A model generated the notes under the pieces. The model saw only the letters and a list, made by a program, of their open reading frames with translations, was not told the origin of the DNA and did not search any database. From positions 17,174,001-17,238,000 of the forward strand of contig CM114275.1 of NCBI GenBank assembly GCA_050084515.1: a stretch of DNA of 64,000 nt, written 5' to 3'. Positions 20,707-30,463 of the stretch are shown here, piece after piece; positions within the stretch are counted from its first letter, which is position 1, and each line of letters opens with the position of its first letter. The translations under genes were made by a program, and so were the position numbers. This DNA is from Blasia pusilla. Taxonomy: Eukaryota; Marchantiophyta; Marchantiopsida; Blasiales.

Positions 20707-21885
20707 TGGGCCAGACGGTTCCGTTGGGAGGGGACACATGTTTTGAGGGTTTGGGAGGATGGCAGAGTACCTGTAGTGCCGCATCCTTTGCAAAGAGCAT
20801 GATTAGTGCAGCATGCCCACGAGGAGTTGGGTCACTTTGGGATGAAGCATACGTACATCTTGCTCCAGATTTAGTATTGGTGGCGAGACATGCAGACAAA
20901 CGTTCAGCAGTTTGTTACCAGGTGCATGGTGTGTGATCGGGTCAGAGCATCGTTCAATGCTCCGACTCCACAATTGCATCCATTACCGATCATAGGCTTA
21001 GGATATATATGGACTTTGGATTTTGTAGGACCTTTGCCTTTGACGGAGCGTCACAATCGTTATGTGTTGGTGATGGTCGAGCACTTCTCAAAGTGGATCG
21101 AGTTGGTTATATTGCTTGACAAAGCGAGTGAGGGAGTAGCTTATGCCTTCCTTGACAGAGTGCTGAGTCATTATGGTGCACCGGATGAGGTGTTGACAGA
21201 CCAGGGTACTGAGTTTCGCGGTGAGTTCCAGACCTTGTGTGATCAGGCGCTGATCAACCATTGCACGACTTCGCGAGATCAACCCGAGGTGGATGGATAA
21301 GCGGAGAGAGTTGTGTAGACGGTGAAGAGGGGTTTACGCAAGTTTTTCTTGTAGGGAGGTCACGTAGGAGATTGGGACCTCAAGTTGCCCTAGTTGGCGA
21401 TGGGATACATATTCAGCAGGCAGGCATCCTTAGCGTCTTTTTCACCGTACTTGCTACTTTATGGCCAAGAGCCAGATTTACTTGCGGCCATTTTTCAAGA
21501 TGCTGGTGAGGTGCTGGACCTTGATGACCCAGATGTATGGATGCAAGTATGCTCTCAAAGGGCTAAGTTTTTTTGGAGAGTGATGCCCATGGCGTTTGAG
21601 AACTTGGCGATTGTGCAACATCAGGATACGTTGAGGTATGCGACTATTCGGGGTGGTGGTTATCGACCAACTATCCGGAGGTTTCATCAGGGAGATTATG
21701 TCTACTTGCAGCTGACGGCACCGACGACGTTGGATGTGACTGCTGGGCGCACTATCATGAGAGTGCGTGTCGTTTTGCCATCCCATGTTCTCTTGCTGGA
21801 GGGACGCGATGGTATGGTATGGTATGGAAGGATCATATGCGTAATTGTGCGTCATGTCACCTTCCTAACATTGATGGTAAAGTAG
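20707..21885 (+). pseudogene. DDE integrase, copy 2
   Basis: The zinc-binding part is readable (HEELGHFGMKHTYILL, CMVCDRVRASFNAPTP near 20935). The core reads WTLDFVGPLPLTE (first Asp), LTDQGTEFRGEF (second Asp, near 21200) and, after TAA at 21298, AERVV (Glu). This is the best evidence in the window that these elements carry a D,D-35-E integrase and not a tyrosine recombinase. The C-part follows with FHQGDYVYLQL. Stops at about 21298, 21318, 21352 and 21390 inactivate it. Confidence 0.82.
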
Positions 21886-21903
21886 ATCCGAGCTTAGCAG
21901 TAG

Positions 21904-22076
21904 TTACTGCAGGCTTGCGTTGTATGTTGTGTGGTTCTGCCCGTGGTGCGGCCACGATGCTAGTTTATGATGGATGTTCGAGAGGTTGGCATATGGCATG
22001 TCTGACGTCCCTCTCACTAGGGTTCCTCGGGGATGATGGATGTATCCTAGATGTACATAGAGGAGATACTATGTAG
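21904..22076 (+). pseudogene. PHD finger remnant, copy 2
   Basis: CMLC, then VYDGC (third Cys replaced by Tyr), SRGWHMACL. The terminal Cys pair is lost after a frame change near 22010. It is homologous to the intact finger of copy A and the partial one of copy 3. It follows the integrase C-part (ASCHLPNIDGK). Confidence 0.7.
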
Positions 22077-22231
22077 GTTTCGATTCCAACTTTTTTTGTG
22101 ATATGGATGATAGGAAGGCGACTAACGATGGGGCCACATTTGCTCTTAGCGTCCTAGAGATGTATGTCGTGGTAGGTAGGGATAGATGGCTATCTGGAGT
22201 TAGAGGGACCTAACCACCAGCTTGGGGGGCT

Positions 22232-22420
22232 ATTGGAGATATTTTGGTACTTCTCGCCTCTGTGTTTGGATGTCATGAGTTAGCATGGGATCGTGTGTGT
22301 TTGTGTGTGTGTTCAGTGACAATGATGTATGTTGTGTAGCGATGTGTATGCGCACGACAACTATCACGTCTTTTAGGATAGATCGGTGAGATCTAGTAGA
22401 GCGCCTTCGTGAGTAGTGTA
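22232..22420 (+). repeat. B1 and truncated A2 at the right end of copy 2
   Basis: B1 (22232-22359) starts ATTGGAGATATTTTGG and ends GCACGACA. It is followed by A2 from about 22363 (ATCACGTCTTTTAGG) for about 60 bp. A2 then stops at the hairpin. It is homologous to 26992-27170 in copy 3. Confidence 0.75.
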
Positions 22421-22473
22421 GAGAGAGATTGGATCTTACTTTACACAAAGTAAGATCCAATCTCTCTCTACAC
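22416..22473. repeat. Perfect hairpin, 27-bp arms with 4-nt loop
   Basis: The left arm 22416-22442 and right arm 22447-22473 are exact reverse complements around ACAC. The hairpin marks the point where the forward A2 repeat gives way to an inverted A repeat, so it probably arose in the rearrangement that made the inverted pair. Confidence 0.9.
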
Positions 22474-24240
22474 CATCTCACACCATAGCTCTCAAAGGTC
22501 AACTTTCTCTCATGTCAAACCAAACCCACTCTCCTAATGAGAGGCTTGGATTACACTCACAAGGCAAGGGACCATAGTTCCGCCGCCTCATGCCAAGAGG
22601 TTCAACAAAGAGAGAATGAGTTCTCAAGCTCTCTCTCCTTGAGGTATACCCCTTCCCTCACCCAAGCTCTCTCCATGGTAACCTATTCTCTCAAGTCACC
22701 TCCTTGGCTCTTGACTTGATGTAGGAGTTCAAGGGTCATTTAGCACAAATAGAAAGTCGATCATATACTCAAAAGGATAATTACCTAAAATAGCAAGTTC
22801 TTCAATATGGCTCCAAATGAGCCAAAACGAAGGGAAACCTACTCTCTCAGGTTTCCCGGGGCCTCAACAGGTGTGATACCCATAATTTTGTACTTTTGAA
22901 GAAATACATACTTTTATTCAATGAAGACTTGTATATACATTATGATTATGATTATTATATATTATTATGGGAAGGAATGAGTAAGATTAAAGTGAATCAC
23001 GAAGCTCCAAGGACAAGGCAGAGAGATAGAAAATCAAGGATTTGCCTAAGAGGAAAGGAGAATAAAATAACGAAGTCTAAAGACCCAGCAAGAAGCTTCA
23101 AAAGGACAATGAAGCTCTGTTAAGCTCTGTCTATGAAGTGCTTCGCTCTTGGATGAAGCATAACGAAGCGTAAGAGAAATAAGTACTTCGCTCTTGAACG
23201 AAGCTCGAAGAACGAAGCACCTGGAACAAGAACAAAGAATGGAGCGCTTCGTCTTCAGATCAGGAGAAAGAGCTTCGTCCTCAAGCGAAGCAAAAGAGGT
23301 CCAGACTTAGCAGCAAAGCGAAGCTAAGATTGACAGTGATTTCAAGCAACACATAGTTAGAACAGTTAGAATAGGAAAAGACGCAACCCTTTGTATCAGA
23401 TTGGTAGTTATGATAGTTTTGTTCTGCGGATTCATAGGGATATTAGGAAAAGAAAAGAGCACCATAGATCTAGGTAGTTACAAATGTTGAAGAGACACCA
23501 GCTTCATAAAAAATGCTTTGAATCTTTGGATCACTCCTCCTTCAGAGAGTATTTAAGAAGCATAGAAGTAGCTATCATCATCATTCTCTTACGAAGTCCT
23601 CTTGCTGTAGGAATGGTCCGAGCAAGGGAGTAGTACCCTCTCGAGCTTGTATACACTTTTGAAGCTTTCTCATTCTTGATGGAGTAGTAAAGCAATCATT
23701 CATTCATTCTGATGTGCGATGCTTATGTCTGAGTATTCTTTTTGGGTTTGCAGAGTGAAGAGTGAATCACGCGAACCTTTCTCATCAATGGAATAATCAA
23801 CATAGAGTTGTAGGAAATCTATTTGACAGAGAGTACGCTGCCGAGACGGATTGATATCCGAAAGTAGGAGAAGCCAACTTTCATGTTGAGGTCTCTATGA
23901 GGTTTCTTGATATCGAGAGGAAATCTACCTAAACATGCTGTCAACTCCACTAGAGAGAATAGAGAAAAGAAACTTTGTTACTAAGAAAGATCCGAAGATA
24001 TTGATAAGATATTGAATAGAAATCATACACATTTAAATACAACTATTTCAACATAATTGTAATTTCGAACTCTCTTTTCATCAAACAATGATCCTCTTGG
24101 GGATCGAACTTAGTAAACGACTATAAAATAGAAACTCTTGTACATTACAGCAGGTCATCCTCAACCTATTGAGTCTGTCCTCCACTACTCATGAAGGCGT
24201 TCTACAAGATCTCACCGATCTATCCTAAAAGACGTAACAC
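22474..24240 (-). repeat. Inverted family-B A repeat (split by a solo LTR)
   Basis: 22474-22871 and 24150-24240 together are the reverse complement of A (compare 82-586), ending at the A start (GACGTAAC). Directly after it comes gag sequence of copy 3. It is interrupted by the solo LTR at 22872-24149. Forward and inverted A repeats thus face each other across the hairpin. Confidence 0.75.
22872..24149. repeat. Solo LTR-like insertion of a third LTR family
   Basis: 1278 bp starting TGTGATACCC and ending TTACA, flanked by ACAGG (22867-22871) and GCAGG (24150-24154), a 5-bp duplication with one change. It interrupts the inverted A repeat cleanly. There is no internal coding region. It contains a cluster of CGAAGC/GCTTCG hexamers (23130-23320) and a TATTTAAG string near 23570. 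The orientation is taken as unknown; TG...CA reads on either strand. Confidence 0.65.
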
Positions 24241-25098
24241 CGTCGAGAACATTGAGCGCAACATGGCGGTGGAGAGCATACCCACCATGGGTTCTGGGCG
24301 AGAGCAGTCACGATTGCGTGCACCACTAATGCAACAACGTGGATTCTGAGATAGGTTGAATGTGGCACCACAAGCTCAAGGAGGATGCCGGAAGGCCGTG
24401 CCATAGAGACCTGCACCTTCATATGCGGCTCAGCAGCATCCGCCTACAATTACTTGTTGGTCATGTGATGGAGCCCCTCATCAGCGTGATTGCACTCGTC
24501 AAGGTCATGGACGTGTGCCTCTACATGGAGGAGGAGATGGTGCTGCACGAGGAGGTTATCAATGTGACTATTGTTAGAGGTATGGTCACATACGCGCCAG
24601 GTGTTTCAGTTTACACTCTGAATTATGTCTCGACCGAGGGCCAGAGAGGGCACCAGAGCGAGAAGCCGGTCCGGGTGGGCCTAGAGGTCGTGCACCAGGT
24701 GGTCTTGTTGGGGGACGAGGAGCTGAAGTTGCCCAACAAGGTGGTGAAGCTGCCCGTGGAGGAGGTAGAGTCCCACCACCTAGATGCGTCGAGGGAGACG
24801 CTGGGCGTGAGGCTAGGATGGCTGCTCAGATACAACAGCTACATGAGTAGATTTCCGCTATGGCATCGAGATCCCTGATGCCGGATTCGTGGCATTGACA
24901 TCATATGGAGCAGCTAGAGATATGGAGGATCATGGTAAGATGTGTGGAGTTGCCCAGATAGAGTCCGCTGCAGTTGTGATGTTTGGAGCAGCCGCAAAGT
25001 TGGATCCACAACGAGGGGAGGCCAGGAAACAGACCAAGCTTCCTCAATCTTTCATGTTATCTGAGGCCATGAGGACCCCATCGATGGATCATGATTAG
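24241..25098 (+). pseudogene. gag: gag C-terminal part, copy 3
   Basis: It reads NIERNMAVES, then near 24450 CWSCDGAPHQRDC and near 24560 CDYC followed by a stop and RYGHIRARC, the two knuckles of family B. A Gly/Arg-rich tail follows. Stops and frame changes are frequent. Confidence 0.65.
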
Positions 25099-25128
25099 AG
25101 TTCCCGGAGAGTTGCTGATGTTATTGGT

Positions 25129-26223
25129 GTGCAGGCACGGAGGGCGATGGGAGAAGCAAGTGCAACAACTCCTATTGCTGATTCTCAGGAGGAGAATTGG
25201 TTGAGTACGATGTTGGGGGCGGCCACAATGGTGTACCGTGCTCCATTGTTTACTACTTCCAAAGTTATGACCTTGGGAGGTACGTCCGTCGATGTTTTCC
25301 GGCTAGCCGCTATACGCTATGTAAGCGTGGAGTTGGTGTTCCTACATCACCTTCAGAAGTGATTGCAGAGGAGGTGATGGACCTGCCCTTGGAGCGTATG
25401 CTCGGTCCGTCCACGTCAGATTCATGGCAGGATGTGGCTGCTAGGATGGCAGAGATGGCGGCTAGACCCGCGATAGAGCGTGCCATATATGGCTTCTCCT
25501 AGTGTTGTGTTTCCGAATAACCAGGGAGAGGTCTTCCAGTTGGTGAGTCCAGGAGGTAGAGCTTTTAGTCCGCAACGCATCTTGTTGGATTCAAGAGCGC
25601 AACCCCTGATGTTGGGAAAAGCGTCATTCAGAGGATTGGGCTTGACGAGAACCGATGTGGAGCGTTATCGATTGCGGATACAGACATCCTTGGGTGGAGT
25701 GAGTATGACCCAGTATACCACCCGTAAGGAGGTCATGGTGAGGATTCGCCCGGGATATCCTGCAAATGAGTTTGTGGTGCAAGCCAAGGCGATAGTGACT
25801 TATGTAGAGTCCTACGACATTTTGGTTGGTGGAGCAATGTTGTATCCAATGGGGTTTTCCCTGGATTACTCGGAGGATTCAGCGTCCTACAGACCAGGAT
25901 GGCAGTTAGGTGATGGGCGCCTTAGCTCATTACCCATTCGATTAATAGGTGTAATGATCGAGCGACAACCAAGAGAGATGACGACCTTAGCAGCATTTAG
26001 CAGTGCCATCACGTGGCCTAGTGATTTGATTGAGGGATATGTCCATGCAAAGGATACTCCCATTCTTGACATTTCTATGGAGAGGAGTGTCATGGTAGCC
26101 GCATCATTCTGTGGAGAAGAGGTGCCGCTTTGGGGTTTGACTGAGGAGCTTCGACGCTTAGCCATTGAGCATGTGCAGACCTCGTGGAGCGAGACGTTTG
26201 CACCAGAGTGTGATGGATCATAG
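25129..26223 (+). pseudogene. Aspartic protease region, copy 3
   Basis: The long frame 25480-26223 contains VFQLVSPGGRAFSPQRILLD, then SRAQPLMLGKASF (Arg where D-S-G needs Gly), and later SYDILVGGAMLYPMGF. The upstream part 25129-25500 is frame-shifted. It ends at TAG 26221, just before the methyltransferase. Confidence 0.68.
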
Positions 26224-26607
26224 GAACCCCAGACAAACCCCAGATAGCCAGTAGTGTTGCTATGACCCCTTTGGACACCACCCCGATTGTGTGGTGCATC
26301 CCAGAGAAGGGTATTTGGGTGTTGGATCTCTTTGGAGGGATCAACATTGGGTTAGCTGCTATTTTGCAGGCTGGAGTGCGCGTGCAATAGTACCTATATG
26401 TGGAGATTGATGATGTTGCAAGGTGCGCTTCACTTCACCATGTGGCACAGTAAGGCCTCCGTTTTCTCGACTTGTTGTCTACGTCCGCCATTCAAGGTTA
26501 CCAGAGTTCCCTACCGAGGGACACTTCATTTTTGGGGGCGCAGGACTTGGAGCGGGTAGGGACCATTGACTTGGTCATTGCTGGTTGGCCATGTCAAGGC
26601 CAACATG
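26224..26607 (+). pseudogene. Methyltransferase N-terminal half, copy 3 (fused to PHD by deletion)
   Basis: Motif I is WVLDLFGGINIG near 26320 and motif IV is AGWPCQGQH near 26585. After the catalytic PCQ the sequence joins directly to the CHLPNIDG segment that precedes the PHD finger. Stops are at about 26388 and 26450. This is a third methyltransferase copy with the catalytic loop preserved. Confidence 0.75.
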
Positions 26608-26812
26608 TCACCTTCCTAACATTGATGGTAGACTTGATCCAAGCTTAGCAGTAGTTCTTGCAGGCTTGCAATGTATGTTGTGTGGTTCCGCCCATGGTGC
26701 AACCACGAAGCTAGTATGTGATGGATGTTCAAGAGGATGGTATATGGCATGTTTGACACCACCTCTCACTAGGGTTCCTCGGAGACAATGGACGTGTCCC
26801 AGAGGTACATAG
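26608..26812 (+). pseudogene. PHD finger, copy 3
   Basis: It reads CHLPNIDGRLDPSL, then CMLC, VCDGC, SRGWYMACLTPPL, VPRRQWTCPRG. Seven of the eight zinc ligands are recognisable or nearly so; the His is Tyr and the last Cys is lost. The pattern VCDGCSRGW..ACLTPPL..VP...W.CP is close to textbook PHD fingers. Confidence 0.75.
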
Positions 26813-26991
26813 AGTAGGTAGTTCTAGATTCCGACTTGTTCTCTGATAGGGATGACAAGAAGGCGACTAACGATGGAGCCACATGAGCATCCGGCCTTTT
26901 TGCTCTTAGTATCCAAGAGATGTATATCATGGTAGGTAGGGATAGATGGTTATATGAAGTTAGAGGGACCTAACCACCAGCTAGGGAGGCG

Positions 26992-27106
26992 ATTGGAGAT
27001 ATTTTGGTACTTATCGTCTCGTTGAGTGTATTCCATGAGTTAGCATGGGATCGTGTATGTTTGGTGACATCGATATATGTGGTGTAGCGATCTGTATGCG
27101 TACGAC
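26992..27106 (+). repeat. Right-end repeat B1, copy 3
   Basis: Starts ATTGGAGATATTTTGG after AGGGAGGCG and ends GTACGAC. Repeated as B2 at 27617-27744. Confidence 0.8.
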
Positions 27107-27110
27107 TATT

Positions 27111-27607
27111 GTCACGTCTTTTAGGATAGATCGGCAAGATCTAGTAGAGCTCATTTGGAGATATTAGAGGACAGCCTCAGGAGGTTAAGGATGACCCATG
27201 AGGCCATGGGTATCTTGCGAGAGCAGGTTTTCCCTTCGTTTCGACTCATTTGGAGCCATATTGAGGAACTTACTATTTCAAGTAAGTTACCATTTGTGGT
27301 ATAGTTGACTTCCTACTTTGGGAAGTAACCCTTGATCCACTATAGCAGGTCAAGAGCCAAGGAGGTGACTTGTGAGTATAGGTTACGATGGAGAGGGCTT
27401 GGGAGAGGAAAGGGGGTCTATCTCCAAGAGAGAGAGTTTGAGAGTTCATTCTCTCTTTGTTGAACCTCTTGGCATGAGGCGGCGGAGCTATGGTCCTCAT
27501 TGCCTTGTGTGTGTTATCCAAGCCTCTCATTAGGAGAGTGGGTTTGGTTTGACATGAGAGAGAGTGCACACCATGGAGAGCTTGGTGTGAGATGTTGTGA
27601 GAGATTT
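27111..27607 (+). repeat. Right-end repeat A2, copy 3
   Basis: About 497 bp, GTCACGTCTTTTAGG to GAGATTT. It aligns with A1 of copy 1 (82-586). It lies between B1 and B2, so family B shares the split-repeat plan of family A. Confidence 0.8.
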
Positions 27608-27616
27608 GATCGATTT

Positions 27617-27744
27617 ATTGGAGATATTTTGGTACTTCTCGTCTCTTTGAGTGTATTCTATGAGTTAGCATGGGATCGTGTATGTTTATGTGTATGTTTG
27701 GTGACAACGATGTATGTGGTGTAGCGATGTGAATGCGCACGACA
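27617..27744 (+). repeat. Right-end repeat B2, copy 3
   Basis: Starts ATTGGAGATATTTTGG and ends GCGCACGACA, then Helitron-like coding sequence begins. This is the true right end of copy 3. The matching left flank is lost. Confidence 0.8.
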
Positions 27745-27752
27745 TCATCCAG

Positions 27753-28764
27753 CTACCATAAAGAGAATAACAAACTTGCGAGTTCAAAGGTTGGAAGGTG
27801 ATTTGTGTGATGAACAACAAGGTTTTGCTCATTGGTTATTGGAAGTGGGCGAGGGTCGTGTACCTTTGCATCCTTATTTGGGAGAAGATTTCATACAATT
27901 ACCATATGAGATTTTTACTGATAGTAATAAAATATCTGATCTTATTGATTTGATCTATGGCAATTCTCCTAGCCAATTTCGGGACGTTGGTTTCTTGAGA
28001 GATACAACTATTATGACTCCAAGAAATAGAGATATTGATGACATAAATGCAGATGTTATGTCTCGGTTTCCTTGACATGTAATCTTTTAACTTGCATACA
28101 TCTTCTACATGATTTTTTTCTCTTAGGATTTAGGGTTTAGGATTGTGTTACTAACTATCTTTACTAAGACGTTATTTTTTCTCACGAATTCATTACACAT
28201 TGTATAGGAGGATATTTACCTCATCGTCGACTCTATTCCAATTGAGGGGATGAACCATATCTATCTAACGGAAATTTTGAACACATGCTTGCTTACTGGA
28301 CTACCTCCGCATCGTTCAAATTTGAAGATTGGTGCACCAATCATGCGCTTAGGAAACATGAATGGGTCACAAGGACAAGCAAATGGGACGAGATTGGTGA
28401 TTCGTGCATTTATGCAACATTGTATAGATATTGAAATCATTATCGGAAGAATATTGGAGATCGAGTTTTTATTCCACGTATTCCATTGATTGCATCGGAT
28501 TCTGATATGCCATTTAATTTATGTAGGTTTCATTTCCCTATTCGCCCAGCTTTTGCTATGACTTTTAATAAGTCTCAAGGTCAAACTTTGCAAAAGGTTG
28601 GCATTTACTTGCCTACTCTTGTATTTTCTCATGGTCAATTGTATGTACCATTATCTAGAGTAGGGAAGAGAAGTTCCATTCACATTACCGTTGGAAGCAA
28701 TGAATATTCAAATAAGGAATGTGCCTACACACGAAATGTAGTATATAAAGAAATACTTGGATGA
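27753..28764 (+). pseudogene. Helitron helicase C-terminal part
   Basis: The first frame (27776-28075) has WLLEVGEGRVP, IQLPYE, DTTIMTPRN and DDINADVMSRFP. After a likely intron (about 28080-28208, GTAATC...GTATAG) it reads VDSIP, GLPPHRSNLKIGAPIMRLGN, NGTRL, then after a frameshift near 28450 [29 protein letters not shown] and [12 protein letters not shown]. These are the last motifs of the Pif1-like helicase of Helitrons. The upstream Rep and helicase motifs are absent because copy 3 abuts it. No Helitron 3' hairpin/CTRR end was found. Confidence 0.85.
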
Positions 28765-30149
28765 AATAAAATTTCCAATTATATTACAAGAACACGGGAG
28801 TGTTGGAGATAGAAGGGGGCACAATCATGAGGGAGCATGAAAATGTTTCACATTCTATGGACAACAAGAAAAAAGTACTTAATTGTGTGCACTATCATTA
28901 ATCTCTTCACTACACAGTAACTCTTCAAACATTTTTTTTTTCCGCATGCATCGCACGAACACCTTACTAGCAATAGAATGGAGATGCAACCCTTTGGTAT
29001 CTAACCTATTTCTTTCACATCCAATAAGTTTTACTACACCTTATTGCACCTCACTTCACATTTCATATCCTTTCTCAAACTATCCAATCAAACATCATTG
29101 TACATCACATTACTTTTTATTTTGATTAAGACACTCAACCATTACTCTCCAAAATTTTGTACTAGTGAAGAAATTACAACTTGTTTTCTAATACTCCAAA
29201 CCAACGGAATGTTGAATCTTTTGAACCACACTCATTTCCTTCTTCGGAAACCTAATGCAATCAATCCATTCCATCAATACTTGAATCACCCACTTCAAGT
29301 TCACATATGCTTGGTCTACATCACCTTAGTCCACGGAGCCAGTCGTAAACTACACAAACCATATCGATTATGACTTCAAGGTAAGTTGTTATGCAGACAA
29401 AAAAGGGGTGGCTCTCTCATCCACCTCATGCTGCTTTTAGCAGCTACACCGACCATTTTTTATGAGCATTTGAACCAACGTGTGCCCTCGATAACAATAC
29501 AAGGCAGTACATAGCGTCATCATAACTCATAACAATACGTTCGTTCATATCTTTTATTATCACTATGTTCCACAAGCTTTAATGTTTCTTCCTACACAAA
29601 TTGCAACATAAACCATCATGTTTGAAACTATATAACGGCTGCACACTTGTTTATATTATAATGGGTGATCTCGGTGTGCACTAAGATGAAGTAGTGGGAT
29701 AATTAAAAAAAAAACAAAACTTTACAACTCTTTAATCTTAATCCATATTTGATGAGAAGGGAAAATGAATTTTAATGGAAAAAAAGAGATGTTCTTTAAA
29801 CTTTATGGAAAAGTGAAATCATTTAGGGGAGCGAATCACGGGCATGGTAAATAGATCAAGCATGCCAACTAGTCTTCATAATTTAACACATCCTAGTTAA
29901 AAATTGCGGCCCGTGATCGATAGAGGCGGAGATAGATCCCTTCAGATCGTTCAGTTGTTACGCCTATTTACAATGATGGCCTCAAAGAACGGCTGTGATT
30001 TGGTGAAATGAGCGGGGATCGCAATGGGACAGTCACAGATGTCAACACAGCTAGAGTTTCGATGGCGTTGAGCCAGGGAGCTCTACCCTGTTCAAATGAG
30101 AAAGGGCAGCGACCTTGAATTTTGGCTCCTGTTGCGTACGATTAACTCC
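28765..30149. other. AT-rich spacer, no gene seen
   Basis: No supported ORF or element. At 29847-29859 a 13-bp piece GTAAATAGATCAA, identical to the extreme 3' end of the LINE at 53949-53965, is flanked by GCATG on both sides (29842-29846, 29860-29864). This looks like a minimal LINE insertion. Confidence 0.5.
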
Positions 30150-30463
30150 GAGATGGACTTATTGGGGCTCTGAACGAGCTCGACCATCATCAGAGAATTA
30201 CTTTCCAACCCTCGGGAGAATTCCCACTTTTAAGCATTGATACCAGTCTGGAAATTGGAGCATTGAGAGAGCGATTTGGGAACTTCCCCCACAGTCGGAG
30301 AATCAGAGCATTGCGTCAGGCTGGAGGTGTAAGCTCAGATCCGTGCAAGCTTTGCGGGTTTACTGCGCCGTGTGCATATGATACAATCATTTCGTTAGAG
30401 AACCTTTTTGGAAATCCCTTACAACATTGGTGCCTCGAGCAATGGGGAATGCCTAAGCAATGA
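30150..30463 (+). CDS. Possible exon or ORF fragment, unknown
   Basis: An open frame reads PLLSIDTSLEIGALRERF, PHSRRIRALRQ, DPCKLCGFTAPCAYD, ending at TGA 30461. It has two CxxC-like cysteines but no family I recognise. It could be an exon of the gene whose last exon is at 33331-34779, or chance. Codon use and length give little support. Confidence 0.2.

Larger units (their letters stand above)
3030..22420 (+). mobile_element. Family-B methyltransferase-type Ty3 element, copy 2 (interrupted)
   Basis: The element is made of 3030-3354 (leader), 13157-13316 (leader), 14336-22230 (leader, gag, protease, methyltransferase, RT, RNase H, integrase, PHD), B1 (22232-22359) and the first about 60 bp of A2. 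It is split by copy A, inserted at TGTTT, and by a solo LTR. The true left repeat A1 is missing. The coding regions carry many in-frame stops, frameshifts and an RNase H deletion. After about 22420 the A2 repeat is replaced by a hairpin and an inverted A repeat. Confidence 0.8.
24241..27744 (+). mobile_element. Family-B element copy 3, internally deleted
   Basis: It starts within gag (ENIERNMAVES) and keeps protease and the first half of the methyltransferase. At about 26605 it jumps to the region just before the PHD finger, with ATGTCA shared at the junction. Against copy 2 about 3.7 kb are missing (rest of methyltransferase, RT, RNase H, integrase). The right end is complete as B1-A2-B2. 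The left end is replaced by the inverted A repeat. Confidence 0.8.
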
